Below the pieces are notes generated by a model. It worked only from the letters and a program-made list of their open reading frames with translations, was not told where the DNA came from and did not search any database. A stretch of 64,000 bases of DNA. Source: Thamnaconus septentrionalis (lineage: Eukaryota > Chordata > Actinopteri > Tetraodontiformes > Monacanthidae). Positions 1 to 20,542 of the stretch are shown piece by piece (the stretch's first letter is position 1; every line of letters starts with the position of its first letter). Made by a program: the position numbers and the translations under genes. The stretch is from the NCBI GenBank assembly GCA_009823395.1, contig CM020517.1:11869501-11933500 (forward strand), written 5' to 3'.

Positions 1-244
1 GGGTGAAAGGAGAGGTGGCGAGTTTTTAGTCAGCTGAGTGCAACTAACTCCTGTCTGCGGGAGACTGGCTACCAACAGAACAGTGATGACGATGTGGTTT
101 AAGGGAATCCGACGTCGAAGGATGTGAAAAACAGCAAGCGGATATTTGCAATGACTGAGCCGTGAGCGAAGGGAACTGAAGGATTTACTCAGCGCAGATC
201 TCAGTCAAATTTGGAATTAAGCATCGGCAGCAGAAATTTGAATT
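1..244 (+). other. rd3l: putative 5' noncoding exon of rd3l
   Basis: A consensus donor (gtaagt) begins at 245, and a matching acceptor (tttacag) ends at 740, just before the rd3l start codon. The simplest reading is a noncoding first exon running from the window edge or earlier to 244. The transcription start cannot be placed. The intervening 245-740 is an AT-rich intron with no other recognisable content. Confidence 0.4.
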
Positions 245-760
245 GTAAGTAACCGTTTCCTGTTTTGTGTCCATGCATGTTCAAATGCATGCAGCAATAC
301 AGCTGTTTCGGGTTTTTTCGGTTGTTTTTTTTAGAGCTACAGCAAGATTCAAATAATCTAGACGTGTGAAATCAGTCCACATTTCTGCAAGGCAGAAACT
401 AACCCATGACACAGAGTGACTTGAATCCTCATTGGAAGCTCAGCTGTTAGTCACTTTTGCTGAAAGTCATACAGGACATATACTTGAGCTATCATCACCT
501 CATCAGTTTTTAACAAGACAACACAACTACCACAATATACATATTTTTGTGGTGTATAAAAATTCTACATTAATTGTTTCAATAAATCAAGACTATCTGC
601 ATACAGCTGGAAAGCCTTCACTCCAGCAAACATTTATTTGATATCTGCCTTTATACCAGTTTTGTGATATTAGTCTGTGGAAACAATCACTGTATTCTCA
701 GGTAGAGAAACAATTAATTTCCATTTCTGTAGTTTTACAGGACTGTGTGCTGTTTGTGCC

Positions 761-1862
761 ATGTCCTTGTTCAGCTGGATGAGACGGTCCAACGGCACCA
801 GAGCACAGCCCAAGGATGAAGCAACACCTCTGAAGACCACGGGGGCTGCAGCCAGCCACACGTTGATGGGGGAGCTCCTGTGGCACCTGGAGGAGCACGA
901 GCCCCTGGCAAGGGAGCCAGAGCGAGAGCAGCGGCCGGTCCGCAGCGGCCAGGGTCCGGACTGGTTTGAGAAGTACCCCAAGTTACGGAACCTCATCTCC
1001 ACCTCCGAGTTACAACAGCTGGAACTCCTGTGCTCTCAGATTCCGCCCGTCCACGCAGCCGCCGTGCTCTCCAGGTAGCAGCCAGCCCAGCGCTCTCGCT
1101 TCACGCTCACATTAGTATGCTTGTCAACAGCATCTAGCTGCTCCTGCATCAACACAAGGCCTGACAGCGGGCTAGCGGAGGAGAAGACCCAAAGGGGATG
1201 AGAGGCAGGACGAGCTGCCAAGGAAGCCATTATGTGTTACTGTCACAGAGCCGGGGCCAAGCACAGTGTGAACACGTGAAGGTGAAGGACGCCCTGTTGG
1301 GCTAGAAATGAGTCAGGCTGCCAGCATGTCTCTTCGCGCTCATCGTCTTCTGTGTTGAACGTGCTGGTATATTAAAAAAAAAAAAAAAGCCTTATAAGTG
1401 TGTCATATGCCTGAACACACAACAATTCAGTACTGGGTCATTACGGCTTACACAACCTCAATGCTAAAAAATATATTGCTGATATTTAGACAAGTGTTTA
1501 ATGTAGAGTTTGCATTTTTCCGCAGGTTTCGCGAGGCGGCCTGCACGAGCAACACAAGGCCGTGGGAGGCGGCGTCTGTTTTGAAGCAAGTGATGCGGGA
1601 CTTCCTCGAGCAAAGGAACTTTGTCAACCAAGAAGGCAGACTTTCAATGGAGTCAGCACGGCGCAAACATGTGGAGGACTGGAGCAACCTCCACAGAGTG
1701 AAGCAGGGCGCCGTCACACCCGCCGTGCCCAACTGTGGAGAACATGCAAGGGAGGAGATCCCAACCATCTCTGGATACGTGGACTGGGCCATGAGGCATC
1801 CCGGCTCTTTCACACGGCCAACCAGGACTGGGGGCTTCCGTATGACCATCCTGGTTCACTAA
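761..1862 (+). CDS. rd3l: RD3-like protein (rd3l), two coding exons
   Basis: This is a homologue of RD3L, a paralogue of RD3, the retinal protein that binds and inhibits guanylate cyclase; the specific role of RD3L is poorly known. Coding exons are 761-1074 and 1526-1862, joined in phase (AG|G gives Arg), for 216 residues. The start at 761 gives the family-typical N-terminus MSLFSWMRR. Family blocks follow in order: a leucine-rich helix with LLWHLEEHE, DWFEKYPK, QQLELLCSQIPP, then RFREAA across the splice and VLKQVMRDFLEQ, and finally EIPTISGYVD. The last ~20 residues in this frame are unlike the family. A neighbouring frame from about 1800 encodes DWGLPYDHPGS, resembling the WxLPY-type end I recall from mammalian RD3L and ending at a stop near 1894, so a one-base loss is suspected. 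The gene is antisense to, and probably within an intron of, tdrd9. Confidence 0.85.
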
Positions 1863-2630
1863 GGCCTACAGAGGCGTACAGCACTACACTGTGAAAAGGT
1901 TCACAGGCCAAGTTATCAGTCATCCTGTGTAATAGAAAGGCTAAAACCAATAATTTTATTCTAGCCTGTAGTAGAACTCGCCAGAAATGAGGAAACTGCA
2001 TCATTTTATTTTATTTTTTTTTGTTGTTGCTTGTGCCACTATCAGAGAGTCGGTGTCTTCAACTGAGAGTCTCTTGCAGCCACTTTATTTTGTCTCATTC
2101 CAAAAATTATGAACGTACAGCACACATTTTAGAAAGTTGGTTGTAAAAGTTTAAAAGGCTGATTCAGATGTTGAGTTTATAAAGACAAAAAAAGATTCAG
2201 ATACTTTGTAAACATTTTTAGATGTTTAACTATTATGAACTCTTCTTCAAATCATCTTTCAGGCATTTCTGTAACCAGACAATGACTATATGATGGACTT
2301 TCGTATACCATGCTGCAACGCACGCGATTTTTAAGCTACGCTAAGCTAATATGCTAACTTCCGATTTCGTTCCCTCCCTCCCCCATCCATTTTGTCATAC
2401 GCACTTTAAAGCTATCTCTTGGCAGTTTAGCTCAACTGCTTCAGTCGCCACAAAACGTCAGTGACGTCGATGTCTACATCTTGTAGTCGAGACGTTTATA
2501 TGTCACACTCTGAGAAACAGTTTTTGTTTGTTTTTTTGGGGTGAAGCGGCAACTAACTCTGCCGCAACTCACGAGCACTTGACACGAGAGCCCGCGTGAG
2601 CTAATTTAGCTTTGCTCGAGCTCATTTTAC
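1863..2630. other. rd3l 3' flank and tdrd9 intron 1 start
   Basis: No coding sequence was recognised here. The left part is presumably the rd3l 3' UTR, but I see no clear AATAAA on the + strand. The right end is the beginning of the tdrd9 intron, with its donor at 2629-2630 on the minus strand. Confidence 0.4.
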
Positions 2631-2758
2631 CTGAGTTCTGTTGGTAATAACTTGGGTGATCTTCGGGCAACCGCTTCTTCTGTGAGTTTAATACTCGCAA
2701 ACGACGCCCCGGACGTGAACCAGTCTGCAATTTGTTCCGCGGTGATGGCCTTCTCCAT
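2631..2758 (-). CDS. tdrd9: TDRD9 first coding exon (rest of gene off window)
   Basis: The minus strand opens with MEKAITAEQIADWFTSGA and continues for 42 codons plus 2 bases to a donor CAG|gtaaaa. This matches the N-terminus of TDRD9, the tudor-domain DExH helicase of piRNA-guided transposon silencing in the germline; mammalian TDRD9 likewise begins with a short basic stretch followed by ITxEQIxDWF. The ATG at 2758 is chosen because homology begins exactly there, although the frame stays open upstream. No further tdrd9 exon was recognised between here and position 1, so the gene continues leftwards across rd3l. The ATG is only 626 bp from the kif15 stop on the same strand, so its promoter must lie in or beside the kif15 3' UTR. 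Confidence 0.75.
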
Positions 2759-2935
2759 TTTGGAAATGCACTTGGGCTTGGCAGTCGCCGCTGATGACTG
2801 ACGATGGCAAATTCGAATCGAATACATGAATGTTATAGGGCGCCGCCTAGCGGCTTCGTGTTCGTGTGTGCGTGCGTAATGCCATAACACGAAACAACAC
2901 ATTTAGACATTTCAGATTCTTGATACAACATACCT

Positions 2936-2941
2936 TTTAAT
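2936..2941 (-). promoter_or_regulatory. candidate kif15 polyadenylation signal (ATTAAA)
   Basis: ATTAAA on the minus strand, about 440 bases past the kif15 stop, is the only canonical-type signal I see before tdrd9. It would place kif15 cleavage roughly 150 bases upstream of the tdrd9 ATG. Confidence 0.4.
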
Positions 2942-3383
2942 CACAGTATTTGATAAAGGAATGTCCATTGTGGTTCAAAATATGATCTCAGAGTTCCTAA
3001 GCGGGATAACAAAAATATATATAATATGCCACAAAATCAAATTAAATGGGCAGTCACATTCTTGAGCACCGGTAAAAGAAGTTTTCTCATCAAAATGAGA
3101 TTAATCATTTTTGTAAGTTAATTTGAGAACAATGCAACCGTGTGTCCTAGGAAGAGGTTATGTCACAGCTGGCTAAGACATGCTACTTTACAGTACATGT
3201 TAGATGCAGAGTAAGCCCTCAGCCACAAGAAAACCCCTTGCAAGTCGCATTATAATACATGCATGTCGTGAACAAAAGCATTACTGTTCATTCTTAGCAA
3301 TGATAAAACATATCATTCTACCCCCCCAAAAAAAGTAAATCAAAAAATTTTTAAGCAATTTTTAAAAACAAATAATCAAACAC

Positions 3384-12302
<8,919 letters not shown>

Positions 12303-13260
12303 AGTTGACAAATACGTATCCTATTTCTATTTTGTAAGATTAACTTCTCGTCATCGTAAAGTCGGAAGAAATACGACGACAGTGTTTACATCGCTCGAAA
12401 TTGGCGGGCAAGACCTGCCTCTGCTACTTCCTGTTCCTCTTGGCCTGATCCGCCACAAAAGCACCGTGAAATGTGTTTATCGCCCCCTTGTGTGCGAAAC
12501 TGTAACTCCTCACGAAATCACTATTAACTGTGGGCTTTAGAGGGCTGGCCATGCGCATTAAAAATTGACACGTGGTTGCTTATATGGCAAAAACGAGATC
12601 ATTGCTTGATCAAAATAAAGTGCTACGTTGCACTAGCAGATATAGCAAATATATTAACCAGGCCGGTATGGTTAAAAACACACAAGGGTCAACAGTCATC
12701 CTCTGCTAACTTGAGTACCTGCATGGATAGTTCATTATGAAGAGATCAATTATATATGTGGTATTATTATACAGATACTCTGATTATTAACTAGTTTGGT
12801 ATATCACATGGCAGTCCAGACATTGATAATTCCGTAAGGGTAAATTAAATATTAAGTTATTAAATGTTTAATTAATTAATCAGTAATTATTATAGTAATT
12901 ATTATTATAGTTTGGTACCATATATGTTCTGTGTTGGTCCCGACTAGAATAAAGTCCAGACTCCTTGCTCTTTCTTGCTGTTTTATGTGTTCATTTAGAA
13001 ACACAGAGTTTGCTTCATGACACATTTCTTTGTTCTCAATTTTCTGGTGTTTTTTGTTCGTCGTTCAATGGTTATTAACCATGAAAAGTAGGTCTTCTCT
13101 TGTGTCACAAGTTCGATACGTTTAAAAAAAACCAAAAAAAACAACATTGCATTGCAGGTCACATGAACGCTGCAGCAACTGTTGTTGCTAACGACGACTG
13201 TTTACTTTGAAATGGACCCTACGAGCAACCGTAGCTGAGACACATCGGCTCTTCAACGAG
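12303..13260. promoter_or_regulatory. divergent kif15 / tacc3 intergenic promoter region
   Basis: About 1 kb separates the kif15 start codon (minus) from the likely tacc3 first exon (plus). Next to kif15, at about 12390-12412, the minus strand carries a CCAAT box abutting a GCCCGCC E2F-like element (gcccgccaatttcgag). The 12600-13130 part is AT-rich with no gene. The two genes therefore share a divergent, probably cell-cycle-regulated, spacer. Confidence 0.5.
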
Positions 13261-13336
13261 ATTGGCTATTCAACCCGGAAGCGCGTCTCCTTTGAATGTT
13301 GGTTGCGATTTTATTGGTGCGTTTCGTGACTTTAAA
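13261..13336 (+). promoter_or_regulatory. tacc3: tacc3 promoter: inverted CCAAT boxes and CHR-like motifs
   Basis: Two ATTGG (inverted CCAAT, NF-Y type) boxes occur at 13261-13265 and 13313-13317. A TTTGAA (canonical CHR) is at 13291-13296 and a TTTAAA (variant CHR) at 13331-13336. CCAAT boxes plus a CHR are typical of DREAM/B-MYB-regulated G2/M genes, which fits a spindle protein. Spacing has not been tested and the transcription start is unknown. Confidence 0.4.
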
Positions 13337-13454
13337 ATTCCAAACGGCTGCTGTCCAGACAAGGCAAAGCGTTTTATGGTACGACGGCCGAGACTGGAAG
13401 TCGTAGGCGACACAAAAACTAAATCTTCTGATTATTACGTCCAGTTTTTCCGAG
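13337..13454 (+). other. tacc3: putative tacc3 5' noncoding exon
   Basis: A strong donor (cgag|gtaagt) at 13454/13455 lies upstream of the acceptor at 14281-14288 that precedes the tacc3 ATG. The exon's 5' boundary is a guess. An ORF through this exon (13262-13477) has no family resemblance and does not splice into the tacc3 frame in any obvious way, so I treat it as noncoding. Confidence 0.45.
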
Positions 13455-14289
13455 GTAAGTCTCGTATCGTCTCGTAAAGTTTCGTGGCATGAATCATTCA
13501 CTGCTGTCTATTGTTTATTTATTTTTTTTAAAAAGGTTCCAAGTTTACCATTAACGGTTGCTTTTGACGCGAGTATCGCAGAAAACTTTTATATCTATCT
13601 CATTGTGAATTGGCATTACCTCAAAGTGAAACTGAAGTGAAACAACTAGCAGGGTTCAATTTAAGGATTGACATTTAACTGAACTTACTGGTCTAAGCTA
13701 TAATCAATGTCGTAAAATGTATCCTCTGAACTGTAAACCAACGCTAATCTCCACCCAAAATAAGTCAACGTTGATTTATTCGGTGCTCTTTGGGTCACTA
13801 TATGCTTTGACTTTCAGAATCATAGAATTCTGAGATGGTGCAAAAAGAATGCGAAAAGGAGAAAAACGGAACACATTGAATTCCAATGTTACTTCTATGT
13901 AGGAGTCTATGCAGGAAGGAATATTTGTGTTGCATTACTACCATCTAGTGGACAGACTTATGAATGCATCTACGTTTTCACCATCTTTTTATTACCATTG
14001 CAACAAAAATAAAATATGTAATTAACGTTCACAGATTAGTGTAGAACATGATTGGACAGTATCATCGTCGTAAAGTATCATCCTTGTAAACATATTTTTT
14101 AATGGTTTTATGCTACAATTTTTCACCAATATCAGGCCATTGGCAGAGAGCAGTCTACCATGTTCTTAGCAGTGATGTTTTTGCGTGCAGTGTCTTATCT
14201 CATGTCTGCACGTTTCAGGGTAACTCCTCCCTCCACAGTGCCCTGGTCGCTCAAGCACTTAAAGTTTGCCTCTCTTTTTGTTTTCCAGA

Positions 14290-17200
14290 ATGACTTCTGT
14301 GGAAGTGAACGATGAGAACCTTGCGGTCTGTTCTCCAGGAAAGCGACACAGTTTGAGTCATGACATTTTTAACCTAGATCAGCCAACTGGGAGGCCTTCC
14401 ATTTTGCGACAGACAGAGAATCTTCCCAACAAGACGGTGCCCAAGGGGACAAAGGTAGAGAATCAGCTCTTTGTATTGTGCCTTGAACCCTATTTGTTCT
14501 TAAGATTGTTGGATGTTGCTGTATTTACAATCAAAATCATTTTTTTTCTTCTTCTTTTTTAAGGTTTGTTTTACGACTCCAAGAAGAGACCCCGCGACGA
14601 AAAGAATTCTGTCTCCCAGCAAGACTGTCAGGATGACGAGTGTGGATGAGTGTATGACAGCCATGGAGTTGTTAAACTTGGACAACACACAGTAAGTGTC
14701 AGTTTTATCTAAAATGACTCCAATGAACTGATTCTTTTTATATAAAAAGTTTTAAAGAATTAAAACTGCTTTATATTACAGGCCGTTGCCACAAGAGGTC
14801 ACCGTGCAACCTTGTGAGCGCAAACCAGGTAATTTTACAAACATACTATTAATACTTAAAATGTCTTAATAAGAAGTCTTCTAATAGTTAATTTTTTTCC
14901 CTCAAATTTCTCACATAAGTGTCCTCTTATCCCGATGACGATATGCCGATACAAAGCAAAGGAGGCTACAATTTGGATTTCGACAACCTTGATGCCATGA
15001 ACCCGTTTCAGGGATCCAATACGATGATGCTCTCCCCAGCAAGGCCTTGTGTACAGGAGCCTCCCGCACCTCAAACTGAGGCAGAAGTACCACAGGCAGA
15101 GAAAACTTCAGAGGACTCGGCCAAAATCGAGTCGGCCCTCGACGAAACGCTCCCCTTCAGCCAGTCCATGGAGAACTCTCTTGCCGACACCTCCAACCAG
15201 ATCAGCTCCACAGAGAGTAGTGTGGTCACAGTGACCAAGATTGATTCGTTCGCCGCCACGCCTGATGAGAAATCGTACGATCAGTTGTCTCAAAGTGCCA
15301 GCGAAGAGAAAGCATCAGGGAGTTTTGTAGAAGAAGCTCCACTGTCTGCAAAAGGCTCTTACACTCTGGATTTCGACAACCTCGATGCGATCAACCCTTT
15401 CCAAACAGGCAGCTCTAAAATTCCAAATTCCCCTGCTGTCAGCAGAAAGGCCGAGGATGTGAACCAACCAGCTGAAGAGACTGAAATAAAGGAAAGCAAC
15501 CCTTCAAATGATGCAGAGTTACCGGTGAAGGTCCAAAAACAACTTGTTCAGCCCGAGATGAAACCTGTGGCTGCGGTGGCTCCAATATCAGCTCATCCCA
15601 AGCAATGCAGCCCTTCTAAAGAACCAGAAAAACAGGGACCTGTCAAACTTGAGTTCAATTTCGACGATGACAACAAGGTCATGCCAAAGCCACCACCTAA
15701 AAGACTTGGGAAAAAGCCAACCGGGGTAAAACCCAAAGCAGTAAAGCCGCCATCTGACGTCAAACCGCCAGAGGAAGCTCCAGTGGAGCCTGAAACCAGC
15801 AGTGCTGATGTTCAACCTCCCAAAGGGTCTTACTCCTTTGACTTTGACAAGTTCGGCGACCCGAACTTTAATCCCTTTGGCACAAATTCAAACATGACCA
15901 ACTCTCCAAAGTGCAGCAGCAATCCTCCTCCTGCGCCGGTCGAAGCTTCCACTGTGGAGACGAGAGATGAGCCTATGGCGGAAGAAGGCTCATTGTTGCC
16001 ATGGTACCTTTACCCTTAATGTCAAAATTTGTTCTGCAATTTGTTCAACATCATCAGCAACGGTTGATTTTACTAATTTTCTGTGCTTTTCTTTTGTCTC
16101 TGCAGCACTGAAGAGACAGAGACTGCTCCTACTGCTGACTTGAACCCAGCAGCAGGAATCGCAGTAGAAGTAATGTCTTTTTTTCTTCTTTTTTTTACTG
16201 CTGTTTGTTTTGCTCAACTTCCTGCCTGTTTATTTACAATTCCCATTGACATTGTTTCTGTGAAACAGGACAATGTCAGTCTGCCTCTGGCAGCTCCCGA
16301 CCAGGAGTCGCAACCAGAAGCAGAACAGCCATCAGAGAGGCCTCCTGAGCAGAAACCAGAGACTGAAGAATTCTCTGAGTTTATTCCTGGAACTACCTGT
16401 AAGTTAGATTTAACTAGATTTAGTTTATTTACATTTACATTACATTTTCCATCACTTTTTCTCTACAAGACCTGTTTTGGTTGAACATTTTTCCCTCGTG
16501 GTAATCTGTTAACCTTGCCTCTGCAGTCATGGCCAATGACTTCGATGGACAGATTGACTACCTCGAGCAGTTTGGTTCTAGCAGCGTGAGTCCTCTCCCC
16601 CTCTTCAAATAATGTTTCCATGCTCCCCTCATGGCCCAAATGAGGTCACGTGTTTTCATTCCATCTGTCCACAGTTCAAGGAGTCAGCGTTGAGGAAACA
16701 GTCCTTGTACCTTAAATTCGACCCCCTCTTGAGAGAGAGCCCGAAGAAGTGTGGAGGCGCCGCCGCTCAGTTCCACGTGCCCCGTCCCGCCGCCGCCTCC
16801 ATCTCACAGTACGACACCCACTTCTGTTCCCACTCAGTCTCACTGCTGTAACTAAATAGCGGCGCCGAGTTAGTTCTACTTCTGACACCCGTCAAAACAA
16901 AGACTGGTTCGTTTGTGACCTCCTTGACCTCTGAGAGCTTCATTTTCCACACGTTTTAGGCCCGAGACTTTGAAGCAGTCTGCAAAAGCACTTCAGAGAG
17001 ATGATTTCAAACTGCTTGATGACGCTCTAGTGCCTGTAAGTTCCACTGCATTTCCATCACGGACTCTGTCTGTTCACTTAAAAGAAAAATATGAATTTGT
17101 GTAACATTCATTCATTCACGCTGTCACTGTCTTTCAGCCTCCAATCCTGGAGAGCCTGGTCACCCCATTTCCACAGCCAGCAAGTGCAGAGGAATCCATC

Positions 17201-18396
17201 ATTGAAGTTCTGAAGTACAGTCAGAAAGACATGGATGCTGCCATCGCCAGGGTCCAGGCTGAAGTATGTCCCGCTTTACCATCTATGAATGCCAGAAATG
17301 CAAGAACAAGTCATATCAAATAGCGAATCATCACTTTAATCTCTTTTTTTTAAATAGATGATGCAAAAAGAAGATCACTGGAGTGCCAAGTACAAAAAGC
17401 TATCTGACGACGGTCAGGAGATGAGGTAGGCTTTGCACAGGTAAAGTTGACTTGAAATTTTTCATAGGGTCATCTCACACCTTTTTTTTTTTTTTTTTTT
17501 TTTTGAATTTATTGCAGGAAAATTATTGCAGAATTTGAGCTCATGATTGCACAGATGATAGGTGAGTTGTTATTGCCGTTTGAACTGCTACTTTACAAGC
17601 ATCTCAGTGTCGCTGTGTGTGTCGAGGAGAACTCTCCTCTCATCACTTCTTTTATCTTTTTGATCCAGCCGATCAAGAGAAGGAGAGGGAGGAGTCCCAG
17701 AGGAAGCTCACAGAGGCCCTGCAGGAGAAGGAGCAGGTGGCCAGCGACCTGAACAACACGGAGAGATCTTTTGCCGACCTTTTCAAGAGACTGGAGAAGT
17801 ACAAGGACGTTGTGCAGGGTTACAAAAAGGTTGGCGCGCATGAGCATGAGCTCCGTTTTCGCACCATTCATCTATGACACCAGTTGCAAAAATTATAACA
17901 CCTTTAACTGTAACTTGATTTCTTCCTTTCACCCTAGAATGAAGAGACTCTGAAAGCTTGCGCTCAGGACTATCTGGCCAGGATCAAGAAAGAGGAGCAG
18001 CGCTACCAGACCCTCAAAGTGCACGCCGAAGAGAAAATTAAACAGTGAGAATTGAAACATTCCTCGTACGTGGCATTGATCTCAAAGTCTCGTGTTGTGA
18101 GTCACTGATTTTTACGGTTTATGTTTAGGGCCAACGGAGAGATCGCTGAAGTGCGGACCAAGAAGAAGGCAGAGATGTCAGCTCTGCAGGTGCAGCTGCG
18201 ACGGGAGCAGTTGAGGGTGGAGTCGCTGGAGAAAAGCCTGGACCAGAAGGTGGGCAAAGGGCGATCCAGCACAAGGTATATCATTTGAAGCGGTCGTATG
18301 TGTTAATAAGTATTTTTTCCCTTCTTCCAGAAAAAGGAGGCTGAAGAACTCACTAAGCTCTGCGACGAACTGATCAGCAAAGTCCAGAGTGGCTGA
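14290..18396 (+). CDS. tacc3: transforming acidic coiled-coil protein 3 (TACC3)
   Basis: TACC3 is the spindle protein that, with ch-TOG and clathrin after Aurora-A phosphorylation, bridges kinetochore microtubules. Coding exons: 14290-14454, 14564-14691, 14782-14828, 14920-16003, 16106-16169, 16269-16398, 16527-16585, 16675-16808, 16960-17035, 17138-17263, 17358-17425, 17518-17561, 17669-17829, 17938-18044, 18129-18249 and 18331-18396. They are in phase throughout, for 859 residues. The N-terminus carries the family motifs [12 protein letters not shown] and [16 protein letters not shown]. The large exon 4 encodes three copies of a [16 protein letters not shown] unit (from residues ~127, ~258 and ~415) and a lysine/proline-rich stretch ([12 protein letters not shown]). 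The C-terminal ~220 residues form the TACC coiled-coil domain, ending [15 protein letters not shown]. It lies divergent from kif15 and convergent with fgfrl1. Confidence 0.94.
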
Positions 18397-18516
18397 GCTC
18401 CTTTGTAAATACTTCTTATTTTAACCACTTTTGATTGTTGTCTCGTCCGATCATTTCCCCTCTCTTCCTCTAGTCTGTTGTCTTTATGAATGTTCCTTAA
18501 ATACTGTAAAAAGGTA

Positions 18517-18522
18517 AATAAA
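18517..18522 (+). promoter_or_regulatory. tacc3: tacc3 polyadenylation signal (AATAAA)
   Basis: A canonical AATAAA lies 121 bases after the tacc3 stop, giving a short 3' UTR of about 150 nt. Confidence 0.8.
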
Positions 18523-18587
18523 GTTCATTTAAAACATTGCTTGTTGAAATGTCGACTAAAAAAAAAAAAAGAAACCCGTGCATGCGA

Positions 18588-18601
18588 CCACTAGGGGGCA
18601 G
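18588..18601 (+). promoter_or_regulatory. CTCF-like motif between tacc3 and fgfrl1
   Basis: CCACTAGGGGGCAG matches the CTCF core consensus CCASYAGRKGGCRS at every position, in forward orientation. It lies 66 bp past the tacc3 poly(A) signal, in the space between two convergent genes. Occupancy is inferred, not seen. Confidence 0.55.
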
Positions 18602-20373
18602 TAGTTCTCTATATACGTATATGTATAATTGGAATTCAGTCGGCCAGTGACCTTAGCCACATAGATGGATTCGAAGGTAAACAATTCAAACCTTGGAAAG
18701 ATTTTAAGTTTTTAAACTTTGAAACTACTGGGTTTGCCGTCCCCTTCATCCCACAGTGATCACAACAAAACGCTGCCCACCTGACACAATGTGGCCCTTC
18801 TTCCTCTTGGAGCACTCATGGGGTCACGTCACATCACTCCCAGAACAGGACAATGAACTTCCTAAATGGTGGAAGGTAATCCTACCTAGATTGGAGTTGA
18901 ATGGGTCGCTGGTGGTGGGGAGGAGAGGAAAAGACTCGATTCACATTAAATGGAGGGGAGATGGTCATCACTCGGTGTAGTCTTGCACCGGCTGTCACTC
19001 ACCTACAAAGAGACCACGTGAGATTTCTTGTGTCTGTATTCCATCTATTGATTCATCCCAGCAGCCTCTGCTTGGCTGCCCTCTGTGTCACCCCCAGCAG
19101 ACGCTCACAGGAAGACAGCTAAGAAAAGAAAGCTGACCTGTCTGCACCGCTACCTTTCCAGACGCCTCTGGAAGCGAATACAGACCCAGAAGCCCTTCGT
19201 GGGGGAATTGGTTCTGAGAATAAGAATACTTTCCCTTGTGAAGGTTGTTTCTATTTGGGACATTTAATCAAACAACCAAAAACATCACACTTAAGATGAT
19301 GTAGCCTTTTGAGTTTTGAAAAGTACATCATACAGGATTGTCAAACATAACATAAATAACTAAATATTGGCATGAATTAAATGTGATTAAACAAGGCAAC
19401 CATGTACTTGACAATGAACTCTACATGAGAACTGTATACTTTAATAACATTACACAGATAATGTAAAACACCTTACTCTGAAAAATAAAACTTTGATACA
19501 TTTTTTGTTTTAGCAAAATAAGTTAAATATTTATGACACAACTTGATTATAAATGATTACAGCTTTATAAACTGTGGTTGGATAAGGTGTTGGTCTCAGA
19601 GATTCATCTGCTGGTTCACCTCAATGTGCGACTAAGTGATGTTGAAAGTGAAGGTAAATGAAAACCACTTTCGCTAACTTGAAAATGCATTTCTTCTTTC
19701 CGTTCTGTTCAATCCCTGCAGTCTGAGGCAAGGTTTGCACACCACAAGTAAGGCTTATTGTCACTTGCCAAGTCTGCAATAGAGGGTTCAAGAGTGGATG
19801 ATAGAAATGTAACATTAAGGATAGTGGTCAGCATTACAAACAATTATGCATCTTCAACAAACAAAACCTGAGTAGGAGCGACGTAAAGCGCCCCAGTTGC
19901 AATATCTTGAGTACCGTTACCATCTTCATGACCGCGCAGAAGGGAAAACGTGACCTCCGTTTTCTGCAAGAGAGCAGAATTCACCTGCCGAGAGAGACGT
20001 CTCAGTTGCGATTAAACTCACAGGCTGCGGGGGGCGGCGGAGCAAAGAAAAATGCCCTCATCCTTTGCGTACTAAGCGCACCGCAAGGACGCAAAGAGTT
20101 TAGTGGTGTGACGATCTGAGAGTTCAAAATGAAGTAAAGAGCACCAAAAAAAGACAGAAGTTCTGTTCCAGGAGCACCGTGTCGGTGTGTGTGTGTGTGT
20201 GTGTTTGTGTCACTTCTGTCCTTGTGCCGTTCTCCTTGACGACCTCCAGCGATAGTGTGATAGTGTGCGGTAGAGCGGAGCTCGCCGAGCGTCACAGCTG
20301 TTGACCTCGGAGACGCTGCAGCAGCAGTCACAGGAGGCTGTTTGGCACTAGGTGGTGCTGGTGTGTGGGGGGG
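18602..20373. other. tacc3-fgfrl1 convergent intergenic space and fgfrl1 3' UTR
   Basis: No coding sequence was recognised. The right part is the fgfrl1 3' UTR on the minus strand; candidate ATTAAA signals are at 19440-19445 and 19263-19268, implying about 0.9-1.1 kb of UTR. A short (TG)n run is at 20185-20204. The sequence from 18640 to 19260 shows nothing I can name. Confidence 0.4.
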
Positions 20374-20510
20374 CTAACACTGGAAATGAATGTGCTGGTG
20401 CTGGTGCACTTTGCCGTCCACGTGGGAGTGAGTGTGCGTGTGAATGTCGGTGTAGATTTTGGGGTATATCTTGGCGGGGATGCTGGGCACTGGCACTCCC
20501 TGGGCCAGCA

Positions 20511-20542
<32 letters not shown>

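Noticed and set aside
13262..13477. A 71-codon frame over the tacc3 first exon, considered as an alternative N-terminus
   Set aside because: It has no resemblance to TACC proteins. The ATG at 14290 follows a good acceptor and begins conserved sequence.
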